Notes: generated from the sequence alone by a model not told the origin. Positions 1 through 8,119 are shown, counted from the first letter of the stretch. The stretch is 64,000 nucleotides of DNA from Actinomyces slackii (GCF_900637295.1 NZ_LR134363.1:1116001-1180000), one strand, 5' to 3'. A program made the numbers and translations.

Positions 1-927
1 CGGGGTGATGACACCGCCTCAGACTCCCAGAGCAGTGCGGGATCCGATGGTGCGTCGTCGGGCGCGGAGCCCATGCCGGCCAGCTCCGTCACCATTGACG
101 AGACCGTCCAGGCCTGCGACACAGCGCCCACCATCACCCCGACCTCTCTGTCCGAGTCCGACCAAGGACTGCAGATGAAGGCCACCGTGACCACCGCCTG
201 CGCGGAGGGGGACTTCCTGGCGGGGGTGACGGATCAGATCATGGTCTACGGGCCCGCCAATGTGCGGGGCGACGGAGACCCCGATTTCCTGGTCGCCTCG
301 GGCCAGTTCGACTTCTCCAGCAAGCCCCTGCTCATCCCGGCCGACGGCGTCACCCTCACGCTGCGCTTCGGCGGTCAGCACTACTACCGCGCGGCCGCGG
401 ACATGAACGCCGCCTCCCTGGTGGTCACCACCGAGCCGGACCGCAGCGCCGGGACATCCCTTGAGCCGCAGGGCTCGAGCATCACCGGCTCCGTGGTGCA
501 GGCCGCCGAGCAGAGCGACGCCGTGCTCGCGGTCCAGGAGGAGAGCGCCGCCGGCAAGGCGCTTCGCTGGTACGCCGACCGCGACCAGGCCGTCGTGACC
601 AGCGATCTCTCCGGCAAGTGGACGCCCCAGCTGTCCTCCAAGCGGCCCGGCCTGTACGCCGAGGGCATCACCTGGGACAACCGCAGCACGCTGCAGGAGT
701 TCCTCACCACGCGCCAGACCAACTCCTCGGCAAGGCTGGTCTACAGCGATGACTGGCCGGTCTTCGATCCCGGCGGCGGTTGGTGGGTGACGCTGGAGGG
801 CACCGCCTTCGGCTCCTCGGATGCCGCCAACGCCTGGTGCGACACCCAGGGCTACGACGCCGACCACTGCTTCGCCAAGCGCATGGGGACCAGCGGGACC
901 CCGGAGGGGACCACCAAGCTGCGCTGA
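1..927 (+). CDS. Secreted hypothetical protein, 5' end outside the window
   Basis: The frame is open from base 1, so the start lies upstream; 308 codons are visible. The first 25 residues are Ser/Asp/Ala/Gly-rich and look like a linker after an unseen signal peptide or membrane anchor. About 280 residues follow, with a beta-rich composition and no motif I can name. The C-terminal 60 residues (GGGWWVTLEGTAFGS followed by a Cys pair, WCDTQGY and DHCFAKR) resemble a small SPOR-like ligand-binding module, but this is a weak impression. A methionine 73 bases into the window is internal and not a supported start. The gene ends 43 bases before the first copy of the dispersed palindromic repeat. Confidence 0.6.
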   Translation, partial: RGDDTASDSQSSAGSDGASSGAEPMPASSVTIDETVQACDTAPTITPTSLSESDQGLQMKATVTTACAEGDFLAGVTDQIMVYGPANVRGDGDPDFLVASGQFDFSSKPLLIPADGVTLTLRFGGQHYYRAAADMNAASLVVTTEPDRSAGTSLEPQGSSITGSVVQAAEQSDAVLAVQEESAAGKALRWYADRDQAVVTSDLSGKWTPQLSSKRPGLYAEGITWDNRSTLQEFLTTRQTNSSARLVYSDDWPVFDPGGGWWVTLEGTAFGSSDAANAWCDTQGYDADHCFAKRMGTSGTPEGTTKLR

Positions 928-969
928 GCCCGGCGCGCCCTGCTCCGGTGAGCGGTCCCTGGTCCTGGG

Positions 970-1075
970 AGGACGAGGGTCTGCGTATCGGACGAGGGTT
1001 TGCGTCATCCGACTGGGGGTAGCACAGGGGTGATTGACGCAAACCCTCGTCGTCGACGCATATGCACGTTCGCGA
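970..1075. repeat. Dispersed palindromic repeat, copy 1
   Basis: Positions 991-1007 (GACGAGGGTTTGCGTCA) and 1035-1051 are a perfect 17-bp inverted repeat around a 27-nt asymmetric spacer, 1008-1034. Flanking bases 972-990 and 1052-1062 extend the palindrome imperfectly. Copies occur at about 13845-13935 (inverted, spacer identical 27/27) and 50405-50510 (same orientation, diverged). This copy lies between convergent genes, so it may end transcription from both sides. Short ORFs beginning MTQTLV inside the repeat are by-products of it. Confidence 0.8.
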
Positions 1076-1115
1076 GGCTTGGCGGCGGTGACCCCCGCCC
1101 TGTTCGCGCGAGCGC

Positions 1116-2393
1116 TTACGAGGGCTGGGTGGCCTTCAGCGCCAGGATGCGGCGGGCCGACTCATCGATCCGCGCGGCCAGGGCGGTGTCCTTCTTGGCG
1201 GCCTCGACAAGCGCCTTGGCCATGGGCGCGGCCAAGGAGGGCTCGGCCGAGGCCAGCACGAGGTCGCATCCGGCCCTGACGGCCAGGATGGCGCGCTCAC
1301 CGGGATCCCAGTCCTGGACCTGGGTGGCCGCGGAGACGTCATCGGTGATGACCACCCCGGTGAAGCCCATCTCCGTGCGCAGCATGTCGGTGACGATGGT
1401 CGAGGAGAAGACCGCGGGCGTGGAGTCATCGATGAGGGCGTAGACCGCCGAGGACATCATGATCACCTGCGCGCCGGCGGCGATGGCCTCGGCGAAGACC
1501 CCCACGGCGGCGTCCCCCGTGCGCGAGGTGCTGCGGTCGATGACATTGGCGGAGGTGTCCGTGTTGTCGGTGACCCGCCCCAGGCCCGGGAAGTGCTTGT
1601 AGGTGGGGATGACGCCGGCTGCCTGCATCCCCTCGGCGAAGGCGATGGCCTGGGATGAGGCGGTTGCGGCGTCGTGGCCGTACTCCCGGCCCCAGGCCCC
1701 GATGGGCCCGTTGTCCTTGGGGGAGGCGATATCCACCAGGTCGGCCACCGGCGCCAGGTTCATCGTCACCCCGGCCTCGGCCAGCTCCTGGCCCCACTGC
1801 TGGGCCGAGGCGAGGAGCTGGTCGCGGGACTGCTTGGACTGCTCCAGGGCCGAGGGGATCTGTGAGAAGCCGGAGCCGGAGAGGACCTGGACCTCGCCGC
1901 CCTCCTGGTCGGTGGCCACCAGCATGGGGCGGCCGCGCTCACCGGCCTGACCGGTGATCGAGGCGATGGTCTGTCCGATGGCCTGGCTGGAGGCCTGGGA
2001 TCGGCCCGCCACGAAGATCGAGCCCACATGGTGCTCCGTCACGGCGGAGGTGGAGGCGGGAGCGGGGGCGGAGGCGTCGACGCCGACCATGATGAGCTGG
2101 CCCACCTTCTCCTCCAGGGACCATCCCTCCAGGGCGTCGGACTGCGAGGACGGGTCGGCCGACGGCGTCTGACTGGCCGCCGGCGTCGTGGGCTCGGGCG
2201 GTGGGGTGGGGGAGGGGGCGTCGTTGGTGGCGCTGGTGGGGCCCGCGGCGGGCGGGTCCTGGGTTCCGCAGGCGGCCAGTGAGACCGCGCCCAGCAGGGC
2301 GGCCGCGATGGCGGGGCGGCGGCCCACATGGCGCGAGAGGTCGGGCGGGTGCGGCGCCGAGGACGGCTCGGCAGGCCCGTGGAGCTCCGTCAT
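1116..2393 (-). CDS. nagZ: Beta-N-acetylhexosaminidase lipoprotein (GH3, NagZ-like)
   Basis: A 425-residue protein expected to remove N-acetylglucosamine from muropeptides or glycans at the cell surface. After a short basic N-terminus comes a hydrophobic stretch ending in the lipobox LAAC, then a Pro/Ser/Thr linker of about 50 residues and the GH3 domain. Family motifs visible: GQLIMVGVD at the domain start, ATDQEGG, the KHFPGLG loop and the ITDDVSA nucleophile region. The loop after KHFPGLG reads DNTDTS, where NagZ enzymes usually have an Asp-Ser/Thr-His acid/base dyad; the His is not obvious. I chose the start at 2393 because TATGGT (2401-2406) lies 7 nt upstream, matching the leaderless pattern in this window; 2405 and 2486 are alternatives. 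It converges on the first gene, with the palindromic repeat between them. Confidence 0.85.
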   Translation of the reverse strand: MTELHGPAEPSSAPHPPDLSRHVGRRPAIAAALLGAVSLAACGTQDPPAAGPTSATNDAPSPTPPPEPTTPAASQTPSADPSSQSDALEGWSLEEKVGQLIMVGVDASAPAPASTSAVTEHHVGSIFVAGRSQASSQAIGQTIASITGQAGERGRPMLVATDQEGGEVQVLSGSGFSQIPSALEQSKQSRDQLLASAQQWGQELAEAGVTMNLAPVADLVDIASPKDNGPIGAWGREYGHDAATASSQAIAFAEGMQAAGVIPTYKHFPGLGRVTDNTDTSANVIDRSTSRTGDAAVGVFAEAIAAGAQVIMMSSAVYALIDDSTPAVFSSTIVTDMLRTEMGFTGVVITDDVSAATQVQDWDPGERAILAVRAGCDLVLASAEPSLAAPMAKALVEAAKKDTALAARIDESARRILALKATQPS

Positions 2394-2400
2394 GGTCAGC

Positions 2401-2406
2401 ACCATA
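2401..2406 (-). promoter_or_regulatory. Putative -10 element of leaderless nagZ
   Basis: TATGGT on the minus strand, 7 nt before ATG at 2393. It matches the TANNNT plus 6-7 nt plus start arrangement seen at many genes here. Confidence 0.45.
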
Positions 2407-2598
2407 GGGCACCTGTCGGGGCGCGCGCTGGCCGTGGGCGCGCGGGGCGGTGAGCGGCCGGCGCAATCGCCCCTGAGCGCTGCCATGACAGGGGAAAGTG
2501 GGCGGTGAGGAGGGTCACGCGGCGGAGATTTGCGCGGTCGGGCCCGCGCCCCTTAGTGTTCTACCCGGTTCGAGGCGCGACGACGCCAAGGCCCTAGG

Positions 2599-2671
2599 GC
2601 CCCCATCGTCTAGCGGCCTAGGACCCCGCCCTTTCACGGCGGTAACACGGGTTCGAATCCCGTTGGGGGTA
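2599..2671 (+). tRNA. tRNA-Glu (TTC)
   Basis: A 73-nt cloverleaf: acceptor GCCCCCA pairs with TGGGGGT, the anticodon loop CTTTCAC gives TTC, and the T-arm GGGTTCGAATCCC is canonical. No CCA is encoded. First of three tandem tRNA genes. Confidence 0.95.
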
Positions 2672-2696
2672 CGGATTCGTGCGAATGCCATTCAAT

Positions 2697-2770
2697 GGCC
2701 TTGTGGCGCAGTTGGTTAGCGCGCCGCCCTGTCACGGCGGAGGTCGCGGGTTCAAGTCCCGTCAAGGTCG
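2697..2770 (+). tRNA. tRNA-Asp (GTC)
   Basis: A 74-nt cloverleaf: acceptor GGCCTTG/CAAGGTC, anticodon stem CCGCC/GGCGG around CTGTCAC (GTC), T-arm GGGTTCAAGTCCC. It lies 25 nt after tRNA-Glu and is probably co-transcribed. Confidence 0.95.
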
Positions 2771-2818
2771 CGGAGAGGATCGGCCCGATCAGAACTGGTC
2801 GGGCCGATCCCATTCCAC

Positions 2819-2891
2819 GGCTCTGTAGCTCAGTTGGTAGAGCGTTCGACTGAAAATCGAAAGGTCACCGGATCGACGCCGGTCGGAGCCA
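2819..2891 (+). tRNA. tRNA-Phe (GAA)
   Basis: A 73-nt cloverleaf: acceptor GGCTCTG/CGGAGCC, anticodon stem TTCGA/TCGAA around CTGAAAA (GAA). The T-loop reads GGATCGACGCC rather than the usual TTCGAAT, which is ordinary for actinobacterial tRNA-Phe. Confidence 0.93.
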
Positions 2892-2895
2892 CGGC

Positions 2896-2936
2896 GAAAG
2901 CCCCCTGGACCCACAAGGTCCCGGGGGCTTCGCTCT
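2896..2936 (+). terminator. Terminator of the tRNA cluster
   Basis: AGCCCCCTGGACC is followed by a short loop and GGTCCCGGGGGCT, a strong GC hairpin 8 nt after tRNA-Phe, then a T/C-rich tail (TCGCTCTTCTT). Confidence 0.75.
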
Positions 2937-3046
2937 TCTTGTCGGGCCGGGTGCCGCAGCCCGGGGCGCGGTGGGGGCCGAGGCCCCGCCGGGGCCGGGG
3001 TGCGGCGGGCGGCGCCCCGGCGTGGCGTGGCGCGGCGTGGTGCGGC

Positions 3047-4171
3047 CTACCGCTGGGCCTCGGCCTTCGTCCGCCTCGCGGACGTGCGGGCGTGCAGCAC
3101 GGCTGCGATCCCGACGAACAGGGCGCCTCCGATCGGCCACAGGACCCAGGAGTGGCCCCAGGCGTTGAAGATGAACCCCCACAGGAGGTAGACCACGGCC
3201 GCGATCGGCCAGTAGACGGCGGCGAAGGTGCCGATGATGCGGTCGTTGCGCTCGTCCTCGTACTCGTAGGTGCCCGGCAGGGCGTGCCCCTCCTCCGTGA
3301 GGGTGGAGTAGGTGGACGCCGCCCAGTTCGTGGGCAGGAAGATGTACAGGCCCAGCGCGACCAGGGCGGCGGCCGCCGCCACCCCGAGGGTGGTCGCGTT
3401 GTCACTCATGTCGAACAGGCCACCGGCGAGCAGGGGCGCTCCGGCGGCGATCCACAGCCCGACGGCGATGGCCAGGGCCCGGGACCGCGGCCCCTCATGG
3501 TCGGTGCGCAGGCGGGTCGCCCATGCGGCGGTCTGGGGGTTGCGGGTGAAGTGGCCGTCGGTCAGATGGCCCAGTCCCACGAAGGCGCGGCCGCGGCGGA
3601 TGAGGAGCCCGACCCCTGTTGCCACGAGGGCCAGCCCCAGGCACAGGGCGATGACGGATCCCGTGGTCGCCAGGGTGCTGGAGCTCGAGCCAATGGGGCC
3701 CTGGCTGCTGTCGGACAGGGCGAAGGCGATCATGAAGGGTGTGCCGGAGGCGACGATGAGGGCGACTCCGGCCCCCAGGAGCCGGCTGGTGGTGCGGCGG
3801 GCCTCGGCCAGGGCCTGCGCCTCGGGAAGGGTGACGGGCGGGTAGGAGCCCGGGGCGGGGCTGAGGGTGGGTGTGGGGCCGGAGGCCGCGGCCAGGGTTG
3901 GCTCGGCCGCGCCGGGGGCCGTGTCCTGGCCGCCCGCGGCGTCGGCCGGGCGGAGCTCGGTCTCGATGCCGAGGATCGGGGCGAGCTCCTCCAGATTGCC
4001 GAAGTCGGTGATGACCTTGCCGACCGCCTCGTTGTGGGTCTTGCCCGAGGCGATGGCGTCGCCGTAGGCGTCCTCCATCATGGTGCGCAGCTCGGCCTTG
4101 GCCTCCATGAGGCGGGGTGTGGCGGGGTAGGGCGCGAACATGGCGTCGAGGAAGGTGTCGATTGCATCCAT
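3047..4171 (-). CDS. HAAS/permease-prefix membrane protein, PadR partner
   Basis: A 374-residue membrane protein. The first 75 residues form a soluble helical domain (DAIDTFLDAMF, then a TFxEA-like helix and ITDFGNLEEL) typical of the HAAS or permease prefix domain 1, which is found next to PadR regulators. An Ala/Pro/Thr linker and about six hydrophobic segments in the rest follow (for example around residues 130-150, 170-195 and 245-275). Its start lies 13 nt after the PadR stop and is preceded by an AGGAGAG ribosome site, so the two genes form an operon. Known HAAS proteins are thought to signal from the membrane to PadR; the specific role here is inference. No transporter motif was found. 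Confidence 0.75.
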   Translation of the reverse strand: MDAIDTFLDAMFAPYPATPRLMEAKAELRTMMEDAYGDAIASGKTHNEAVGKVITDFGNLEELAPILGIETELRPADAAGGQDTAPGAAEPTLAAASGPTPTLSPAPGSYPPVTLPEAQALAEARRTTSRLLGAGVALIVASGTPFMIAFALSDSSQGPIGSSSSTLATTGSVIALCLGLALVATGVGLLIRRGRAFVGLGHLTDGHFTRNPQTAAWATRLRTDHEGPRSRALAIAVGLWIAAGAPLLAGGLFDMSDNATTLGVAAAAALVALGLYIFLPTNWAASTYSTLTEEGHALPGTYEYEDERNDRIIGTFAAVYWPIAAVVYLLWGFIFNAWGHSWVLWPIGGALFVGIAAVLHARTSARRTKAEAQR

Positions 4172-4184
4172 CGGTGCTCTCCTG

Positions 4185-4580
4185 TCAGGGGGTCGTCGGG
4201 GACTGGCCGGGCTGGGGTGCGCTCACGTCCTCGCCCTGGCCGGGCTGGGGTGAGGAGGCGGCTTGGGCGAAGCGGTCGACCAGGGTCCGGGTGGACTCCC
4301 ACTCGGCGAGCTTGGAGTCCAGGTGGGCCTGGCCGGCCGGGGTGAGGCGGTAGTAGGTGCGGGGCTTGCCGGAGGTGGAGGTGTGGGCGTAGGAGTCGAC
4401 GAGCCCGGCGGCCTCCAGGCGCTTGAGGGCGGAGTAGAGGGTGGTCTGCTTGATCGTGTAGTCGCCGCGGGCCACCTCGGTGATCGTCTTGGCGAGCTCG
4501 TAGGCGTAGGACGCCCGGGCGCGAAGCAGGGACAGGACGATGAGGTCGATGTAGCCGCGAATCGCATCGGCGCTGATCAT
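4185..4580 (-). CDS. PadR family transcriptional regulator
   Basis: A 131-residue winged-helix repressor. The PadR core is clear: helices around GYIDLIVLSLL, the YAYELAKTITE turn, the recognition helix TLYSALKRLEAAGLV, and the wing with GKPRTYYRLTPAGQAHL. A Ser/Pro/Gln-rich tail of about 25 residues follows. PadR proteins usually repress their own operon and respond to small ligands or envelope stress. A perfect inverted repeat at 4631-4653 lies 51 nt upstream, consistent with autoregulation of the PadR-HAAS operon. Confidence 0.88.
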   Translation of the reverse strand: MISADAIRGYIDLIVLSLLRARASYAYELAKTITEVARGDYTIKQTTLYSALKRLEAAGLVDSYAHTSTSGKPRTYYRLTPAGQAHLDSKLAEWESTRTLVDRFAQAASSPQPGQGEDVSAPQPGQSPTTP

Positions 4581-4630
4581 GTGGCCTCCTCTCGGGCACG
4601 GGCGGATACGAGGTGCGGTGTCTCGACAAG

Positions 4631-4653
4631 CGTACTACGTCAACCGTAGTACG
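4631..4653. promoter_or_regulatory. Candidate PadR operator
   Basis: CGTACTACG, spacer TCAAC, CGTAGTACG: a perfect 9+9 bp inverted repeat, 51 bases upstream of the padR start. Local AT content is higher than the surroundings. It is the only such palindrome in this intergenic region. Confidence 0.65.
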
Positions 4654-4742
4654 TCTATCCGCATATCGGGCGGGCGGCCCGCCTGTCTCACCGCTCCCTT
4701 CACATCCGCCTCCGCCGCTGTCACCACCCGGTCCGGCGCACA

Positions 4743-4795
4743 GGCGTGTTCCCCACCGATGGACGGGCTCGCCGTCCAACGGTGGGGAACACGCC
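4743..4795 (-). terminator. Long hairpin terminator after the CPBP gene
   Basis: GGCGTGTTCCCCACCG pairs perfectly with CGGTGGGGAACACGCC; a further 7 bp (TGGACGG/CCGTCCA) pair inside one A-A mismatch around a 5-nt loop. It begins 21 nt after the stop of the minus-strand CPBP gene and has no T-tract, as is common in actinobacteria. Confidence 0.65.
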
Positions 4796-4815
4796 AGTAT
4801 CGCGGGCGCGCGGCC

Positions 4816-5763
4816 TCACTGGGCCGGGGCGTAGGGGCCCCGCTGGGCGATCTCGGCCCAGCGCTGCGGCGTGATCCGGGTGGCGACCACCAGGGCGAGG
4901 GCCGTCATGATGAGGCCCACGGCCACCTCCTGGGGGATGGACAGGCTGTTGACGCCCGTCACGGTCGCCACGACGTGGCCCGTGTGGAAGCCGCCGTGGA
5001 TGCCGATCGCCGGCCACACGCTGCGCGTCCACAGCGCCAGGCACCCGGCCAGCAGCGCGAAGCCGAAGGTGGGGATCAGGTAGAGGACGCGATCCAGGGC
5101 GCCGTCCTGACCGCCCTGGGAGATGAGGTGCATGGCGGTGAAGACCAGGACGCTGACCCACAGGGCCCGCTTGGGGCGGGCGGACAGGGACTGCAGGACG
5201 TAGCCGCGCCACAGCACCTCCTCACCGATGCCCTGCAGGAGGAATGCGCGAGCCAGGCCGTAGGCGATGACCAGGGCCAGTGGTGCGCCGCCGGGATTGG
5301 CGTCCACCGGCTGACCACCGCCGGCCATGTGCACGACCACCCGGACCAGGAGCACCACGGCCGCCGCCAGGGCGGTCGCCCCCAGCAGTCCGGCCATCGA
5401 CCGGGCACTGAGCCGCAGTCCCAGGACTGCCGGCGGACGGCGGTCCACGTACCGGGTGAGCAGGAACGACGTCAGCAGGTAGCAGGGAAGGGCCGGCGCC
5501 CAGATGATCATGATGACGATCAGCGCCGTCGTGGCAGTGGCTTCCGGGCCCTGAACCTTGTCAAGGACACCGGGGATCAGCGTGGGAAGGATGACGGAGA
5601 AGGCGGACAGGGCCGTGGCCACGACGGCCAGGAGGACCCTGGCCCACCCGGGCAGGCGATGGCCCCGTCCAGGGGCCTGGACGGTCGCCTGCGGCTCGGG
5701 GGCAGGGGGCGTGCGGATGAGGGACCGATGTGCCGGAGCGACGGTGCGTGCTGAGATGCTCAT
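4816..5763 (-). CDS. CPBP family intramembrane metalloprotease
   Basis: A 315-residue polytopic membrane protein with about eight hydrophobic segments. CPBP (Abi/CAAX-type) motifs are present: EEVLWRG (the EExxxR motif), a downstream FTAMH segment and HGGFHTGH near the C-terminus, which supply the Glu and His residues expected to bind the catalytic metal. Such proteins cleave substrates in the membrane; some confer self-immunity to peptides. The start at 5763 (MSISARTV) is supported by TACCGT at 5770-5775, 6 nt upstream. The frame runs further 5' to 5994, but the extra residues are Arg/Pro/Ser-rich and untypical. The gene is divergent from the two-component pair. Confidence 0.82.
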   Translation of the reverse strand: MSISARTVAPAHRSLIRTPPAPEPQATVQAPGRGHRLPGWARVLLAVVATALSAFSVILPTLIPGVLDKVQGPEATATTALIVIMIIWAPALPCYLLTSFLLTRYVDRRPPAVLGLRLSARSMAGLLGATALAAAVVLLVRVVVHMAGGGQPVDANPGGAPLALVIAYGLARAFLLQGIGEEVLWRGYVLQSLSARPKRALWVSVLVFTAMHLISQGGQDGALDRVLYLIPTFGFALLAGCLALWTRSVWPAIGIHGGFHTGHVVATVTGVNSLSIPQEVAVGLIMTALALVVATRITPQRWAEIAQRGPYAPAQ

Positions 5764-5828
5764 GCCTCGACGGTAGGAGTCCGCCCGGGGCGCAATCGCG
5801 TGACCAGGGACCGGACTGCGGCGCCCCG

Positions 5829-5869
5829 ACCATGACCGGCGTCGGGCCCGGTCATGACCCCGGTCATGG
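5829..5869. promoter_or_regulatory. GTCATGAC repeat cluster between divergent genes
   Basis: Three copies of the GTCATG/CATGAC motif lie here: ACCATGACCGG at 5829-5839, GTCATGAC at 5851-5858 and GTCATG at 5863-5868. The last two, 12 nt apart, recur with the same spacing at 14881-14898. A binding site for an unidentified regulator is possible. Confidence 0.35.
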
Positions 5870-5903
5870 GACGCGGGCACCACCGGCGACCTACCGTGGA
5901 GGA

Positions 5904-5996
5904 GTGAGCGCGCAGCACGACGTCGCCGCCGACCTCCGCCCGCAGGCCCTGAGCGGGCCTGTGAGCGGGCCATTGAGTGGGTCACGGTGGCCATAG
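5904..5996 (+). other. Possible leader ORF or interrupted N-terminus of the sensor kinase
   Basis: TACCGT at 5892-5897 lies 6 nt before GTG at 5904, the leaderless arrangement used by neighbours. From this GTG 30 codons can be read (MSAQHDVAADLRPQALSGPV and on), ending in TAG at 5994-5996. The next ATG in the same frame, 6015, is the first possible kinase start and has no good ribosome site. This is either a short leader peptide or an amber codon splitting the kinase N-terminus. GAGCGGGCC-like units repeat three times at 12-nt spacing, 5951-5983. Confidence 0.4.
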
Positions 5997-6014
5997 ACCT
6001 CCAGATGGGCCATC

Positions 6015-7295
6015 ATGCCCAGCCTCCAGGCGATCGCCGTCATCTGCCAGGTGATCGCCGAGCTCCCGCTCCTGAAGCACCTGGACAGGGCCCCGGTGGT
6101 GGTCGGCGCCTTCCTGTGCGTGCCGGCGGTCCTGGCGCTGGCCTGGGCCATCCGCCACCGCGCGCGCAGTCCGCGCGTGCGCGCCGTGTGCTCCGTGACG
6201 GCCTTCGTGTGCGTCGCCACCTCCTCCATGGTGGGCAGCGGGACGACCCACGTGGTGCCGGCCCTCCTCATCGCCTCCGCGCTGGTGGTCATCGACCTGT
6301 CCCTGACCGCGGGGCTCATCGCCGACCTGGTCTATGTCATCGGGCTGGTCGTCTTCCTCATGGTGCTCGGTCACGCCCCGCTGGAGGTCCTCGGCGTGGG
6401 GGTGGGCTTCCTCGCCCTCGTGGCCTCCGGCACCATCCTGGGCCTGGTCCTGGCCCGCTACGACGCCGTCCTGGCCGACCAGCGCCAGGCCCTGGCCGAG
6501 CGCGACGCCGCCCTGGTGCGCGCCGAGCGCCAGGCCGCCGTCGAGAAGGAGCTCATGCTCGCCCAGGAGCGCGCCCGCGCCGCCCACGAGCTCCACGACG
6601 GCCTGGGCCATCGCCTCACCCAGATCGGCATGAGCCTGGAGTTCGCCTCCCGCGTGCGCCGGCGCGATCCCGAGGCCGCCTGGCAGGAGATCGCCGTCGC
6701 CGAGCGCACGAGCCGCGAGGCCGTCGGCGAGATGCGCACCTGGGTGCGGGCCCTGAGCCCCGCCAGCCCCACGGTCCTGGCCGCCCACGGGACGGCGCAG
6801 GGAGCTGGCGCCACCGACACCACCGGCACCTCCGGCACCTCCGGCGCCGCCGGGCTCGAGGCCATCGCCGCCTCCTTCCGCGGCACCGGCGTGCACGTGG
6901 AGGTCACCGACGAGATCGGCCCGGGAGCCCTGGCCCAGGAGGCCGAGCTCCTCATCTACCGGGCCGTCCAGGAGGGACTGACCAACGCCCTGCGCCACTC
7001 GGGCGCCCGGAGCATCACCATCGGCCTGGCGGCCGACCCGCAGGAGCCCGCCGACCGATCCGACCACGTCACCCTGACCGTCACCAACCCGATCCCCGCC
7101 GACCGCCGCGACGATATCCCCACCCCGGCCGTCGGCGAGCGCGGAGGGCCGGAGGCGGGCTTCGGCCTGCGCGGGCTGAGCGAGAGCGCCGCCCAGCTCG
7201 GAGGCGGCGCCACCGCCGGGCGCGACGGCGAGACCTTCCGCCTGCGCCTCACCCTGCCGACCCGCACCGCCCTACGACCCCAGGAGGCGTCATGA
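6015..7295 (+). CDS. Sensor histidine kinase (NarL/LiaS-type, HisKA_3)
   Basis: A 426-residue kinase from the first in-frame ATG. The N-terminal 150 residues contain about five hydrophobic segments. A coiled-coil stretch (DQRQALAERDAALVRAERQ) leads to the dimerisation domain with the phospho-acceptor His in ELHDGLGHRL (about H194). The ATP-binding domain carries the N-box LIYRAVQEGLTNALRHSG and a GFGLRGLSE glycine motif. It should phosphorylate the downstream regulator; its stop overlaps that start as ATGA. A possible upstream start at 5904 is separated by an in-frame TAG. The signal sensed is unknown. Confidence 0.85.
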   Translation: MPSLQAIAVICQVIAELPLLKHLDRAPVVVGAFLCVPAVLALAWAIRHRARSPRVRAVCSVTAFVCVATSSMVGSGTTHVVPALLIASALVVIDLSLTAGLIADLVYVIGLVVFLMVLGHAPLEVLGVGVGFLALVASGTILGLVLARYDAVLADQRQALAERDAALVRAERQAAVEKELMLAQERARAAHELHDGLGHRLTQIGMSLEFASRVRRRDPEAAWQEIAVAERTSREAVGEMRTWVRALSPASPTVLAAHGTAQGAGATDTTGTSGTSGAAGLEAIAASFRGTGVHVEVTDEIGPGALAQEAELLIYRAVQEGLTNALRHSGARSITIGLAADPQEPADRSDHVTLTVTNPIPADRRDDIPTPAVGERGGPEAGFGLRGLSESAAQLGGGATAGRDGETFRLRLTLPTRTALRPQEAS

Positions 7296-7957
7296 GCCCC
7301 GTGCGCGTCCTCATCGTCAACGACCAGCAACTGCTGCGCCGCGGCCTGGTCATGCTCTTCTCCACCATCGACGAGGTCGAGGTCATCGCCGAGGCCGCCC
7401 ATGGGCAGGAGGCGCTCGCGGTCCTGGGCTCCCGAGAGGTGGACGTCGTCCTGGCCGACGCCAAGATGCCGGTCATGGACGGGGTCACCCTGGTGCGCCG
7501 GGTCGCCGAGCTCCATCCGGGCCTGCCGGTCCTCGTGCTCACCACCTTCGATGAGCCGGATATCGTCCAGGGGGCGATCGCCGCGGGAGCCGCCGGCTTC
7601 CTGCTCAAGGACACCTCCATCGAGGGCCTGGCCGACGCCGTGCAGGCCGTCCACAGCGGCGGCATGGTCATCGATCCGCGCGTGGCGCGTCTGGCGCTGA
7701 GCGCCCAGCAGGCCGTCGCGCAGTCGCCCGGCCAGCCCGAGGAGCCGCCCGAGCTGGCGGTGCTCACCCCCGCCGAGCGAGCGGTGGGCGAGCTCGTGGC
7801 TCAGGGCCGGACCAACCGCCAGATCGCCGACCAGCTGGTCCTGGCCGAGGGCACCGTCAAGAACCACGTCTCCGCCCTCCTGCGCAAGCTGGCCGTGCCC
7901 GACCGCACCGCCCTGGCACTGACCCTCTACCGAGCGCTCCACCCGCCGCAGCCGTAG
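7292..7957 (+). CDS. LuxR/NarL-type response regulator
   Basis: A 221-residue regulator. The receiver domain (residues 1-120) has the phosphorylated Asp in LADAKMPVMDG (about D56) and the switch Thr and Lys in VLTTFDE and FLLKDTS. The first acidic pair reads VND rather than the usual DD. The C-terminal LuxR helix-turn-helix (LTPAERAVGELVAQGRTN, then LVLAEGTVKNHVSALLRKL) binds DNA. It overlaps the kinase gene by 4 nt, so the two are translationally coupled. The adjacent divergent CPBP gene is a plausible target; this is inference from position. Confidence 0.9.
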   Translation: MSPVRVLIVNDQQLLRRGLVMLFSTIDEVEVIAEAAHGQEALAVLGSREVDVVLADAKMPVMDGVTLVRRVAELHPGLPVLVLTTFDEPDIVQGAIAAGAAGFLLKDTSIEGLADAVQAVHSGGMVIDPRVARLALSAQQAVAQSPGQPEEPPELAVLTPAERAVGELVAQGRTNRQIADQLVLAEGTVKNHVSALLRKLAVPDRTALALTLYRALHPPQP

Positions 7958-8119
7958 GCCCCGCCCACCCGGGCGCTCAGCGCAGCCAGCGGGCACTCAG
8001 CACCGCATGCGGGCGCCCGAGCCGCCGGGGCGGCGGGCCGGGCCCGCCCCTGTTCGCGGTGCGCATCCTCACCGGTGCGTCCCGCAGACCGGCCACGGCC
8101 CGCCACTTACCCTGGGCCC

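Noticed and set aside
19-1008. Frames beginning MTQTLV or MTQCLV at several places
   Set aside because: The shared start lies in the dispersed palindromic repeat; the rest of each frame is unrelated.
5764-5994. N-terminal extension of the CPBP protease
   Set aside because: The extra residues are Arg/Ser/Pro-rich with no membrane or signal character, and a promoter-like element lies inside.
5987-7957. 656-codon plus-strand frame across the kinase and regulator
   Set aside because: Only its 3' third is the real regulator; the first two thirds overlap the kinase in another frame and are Arg/Pro-rich.
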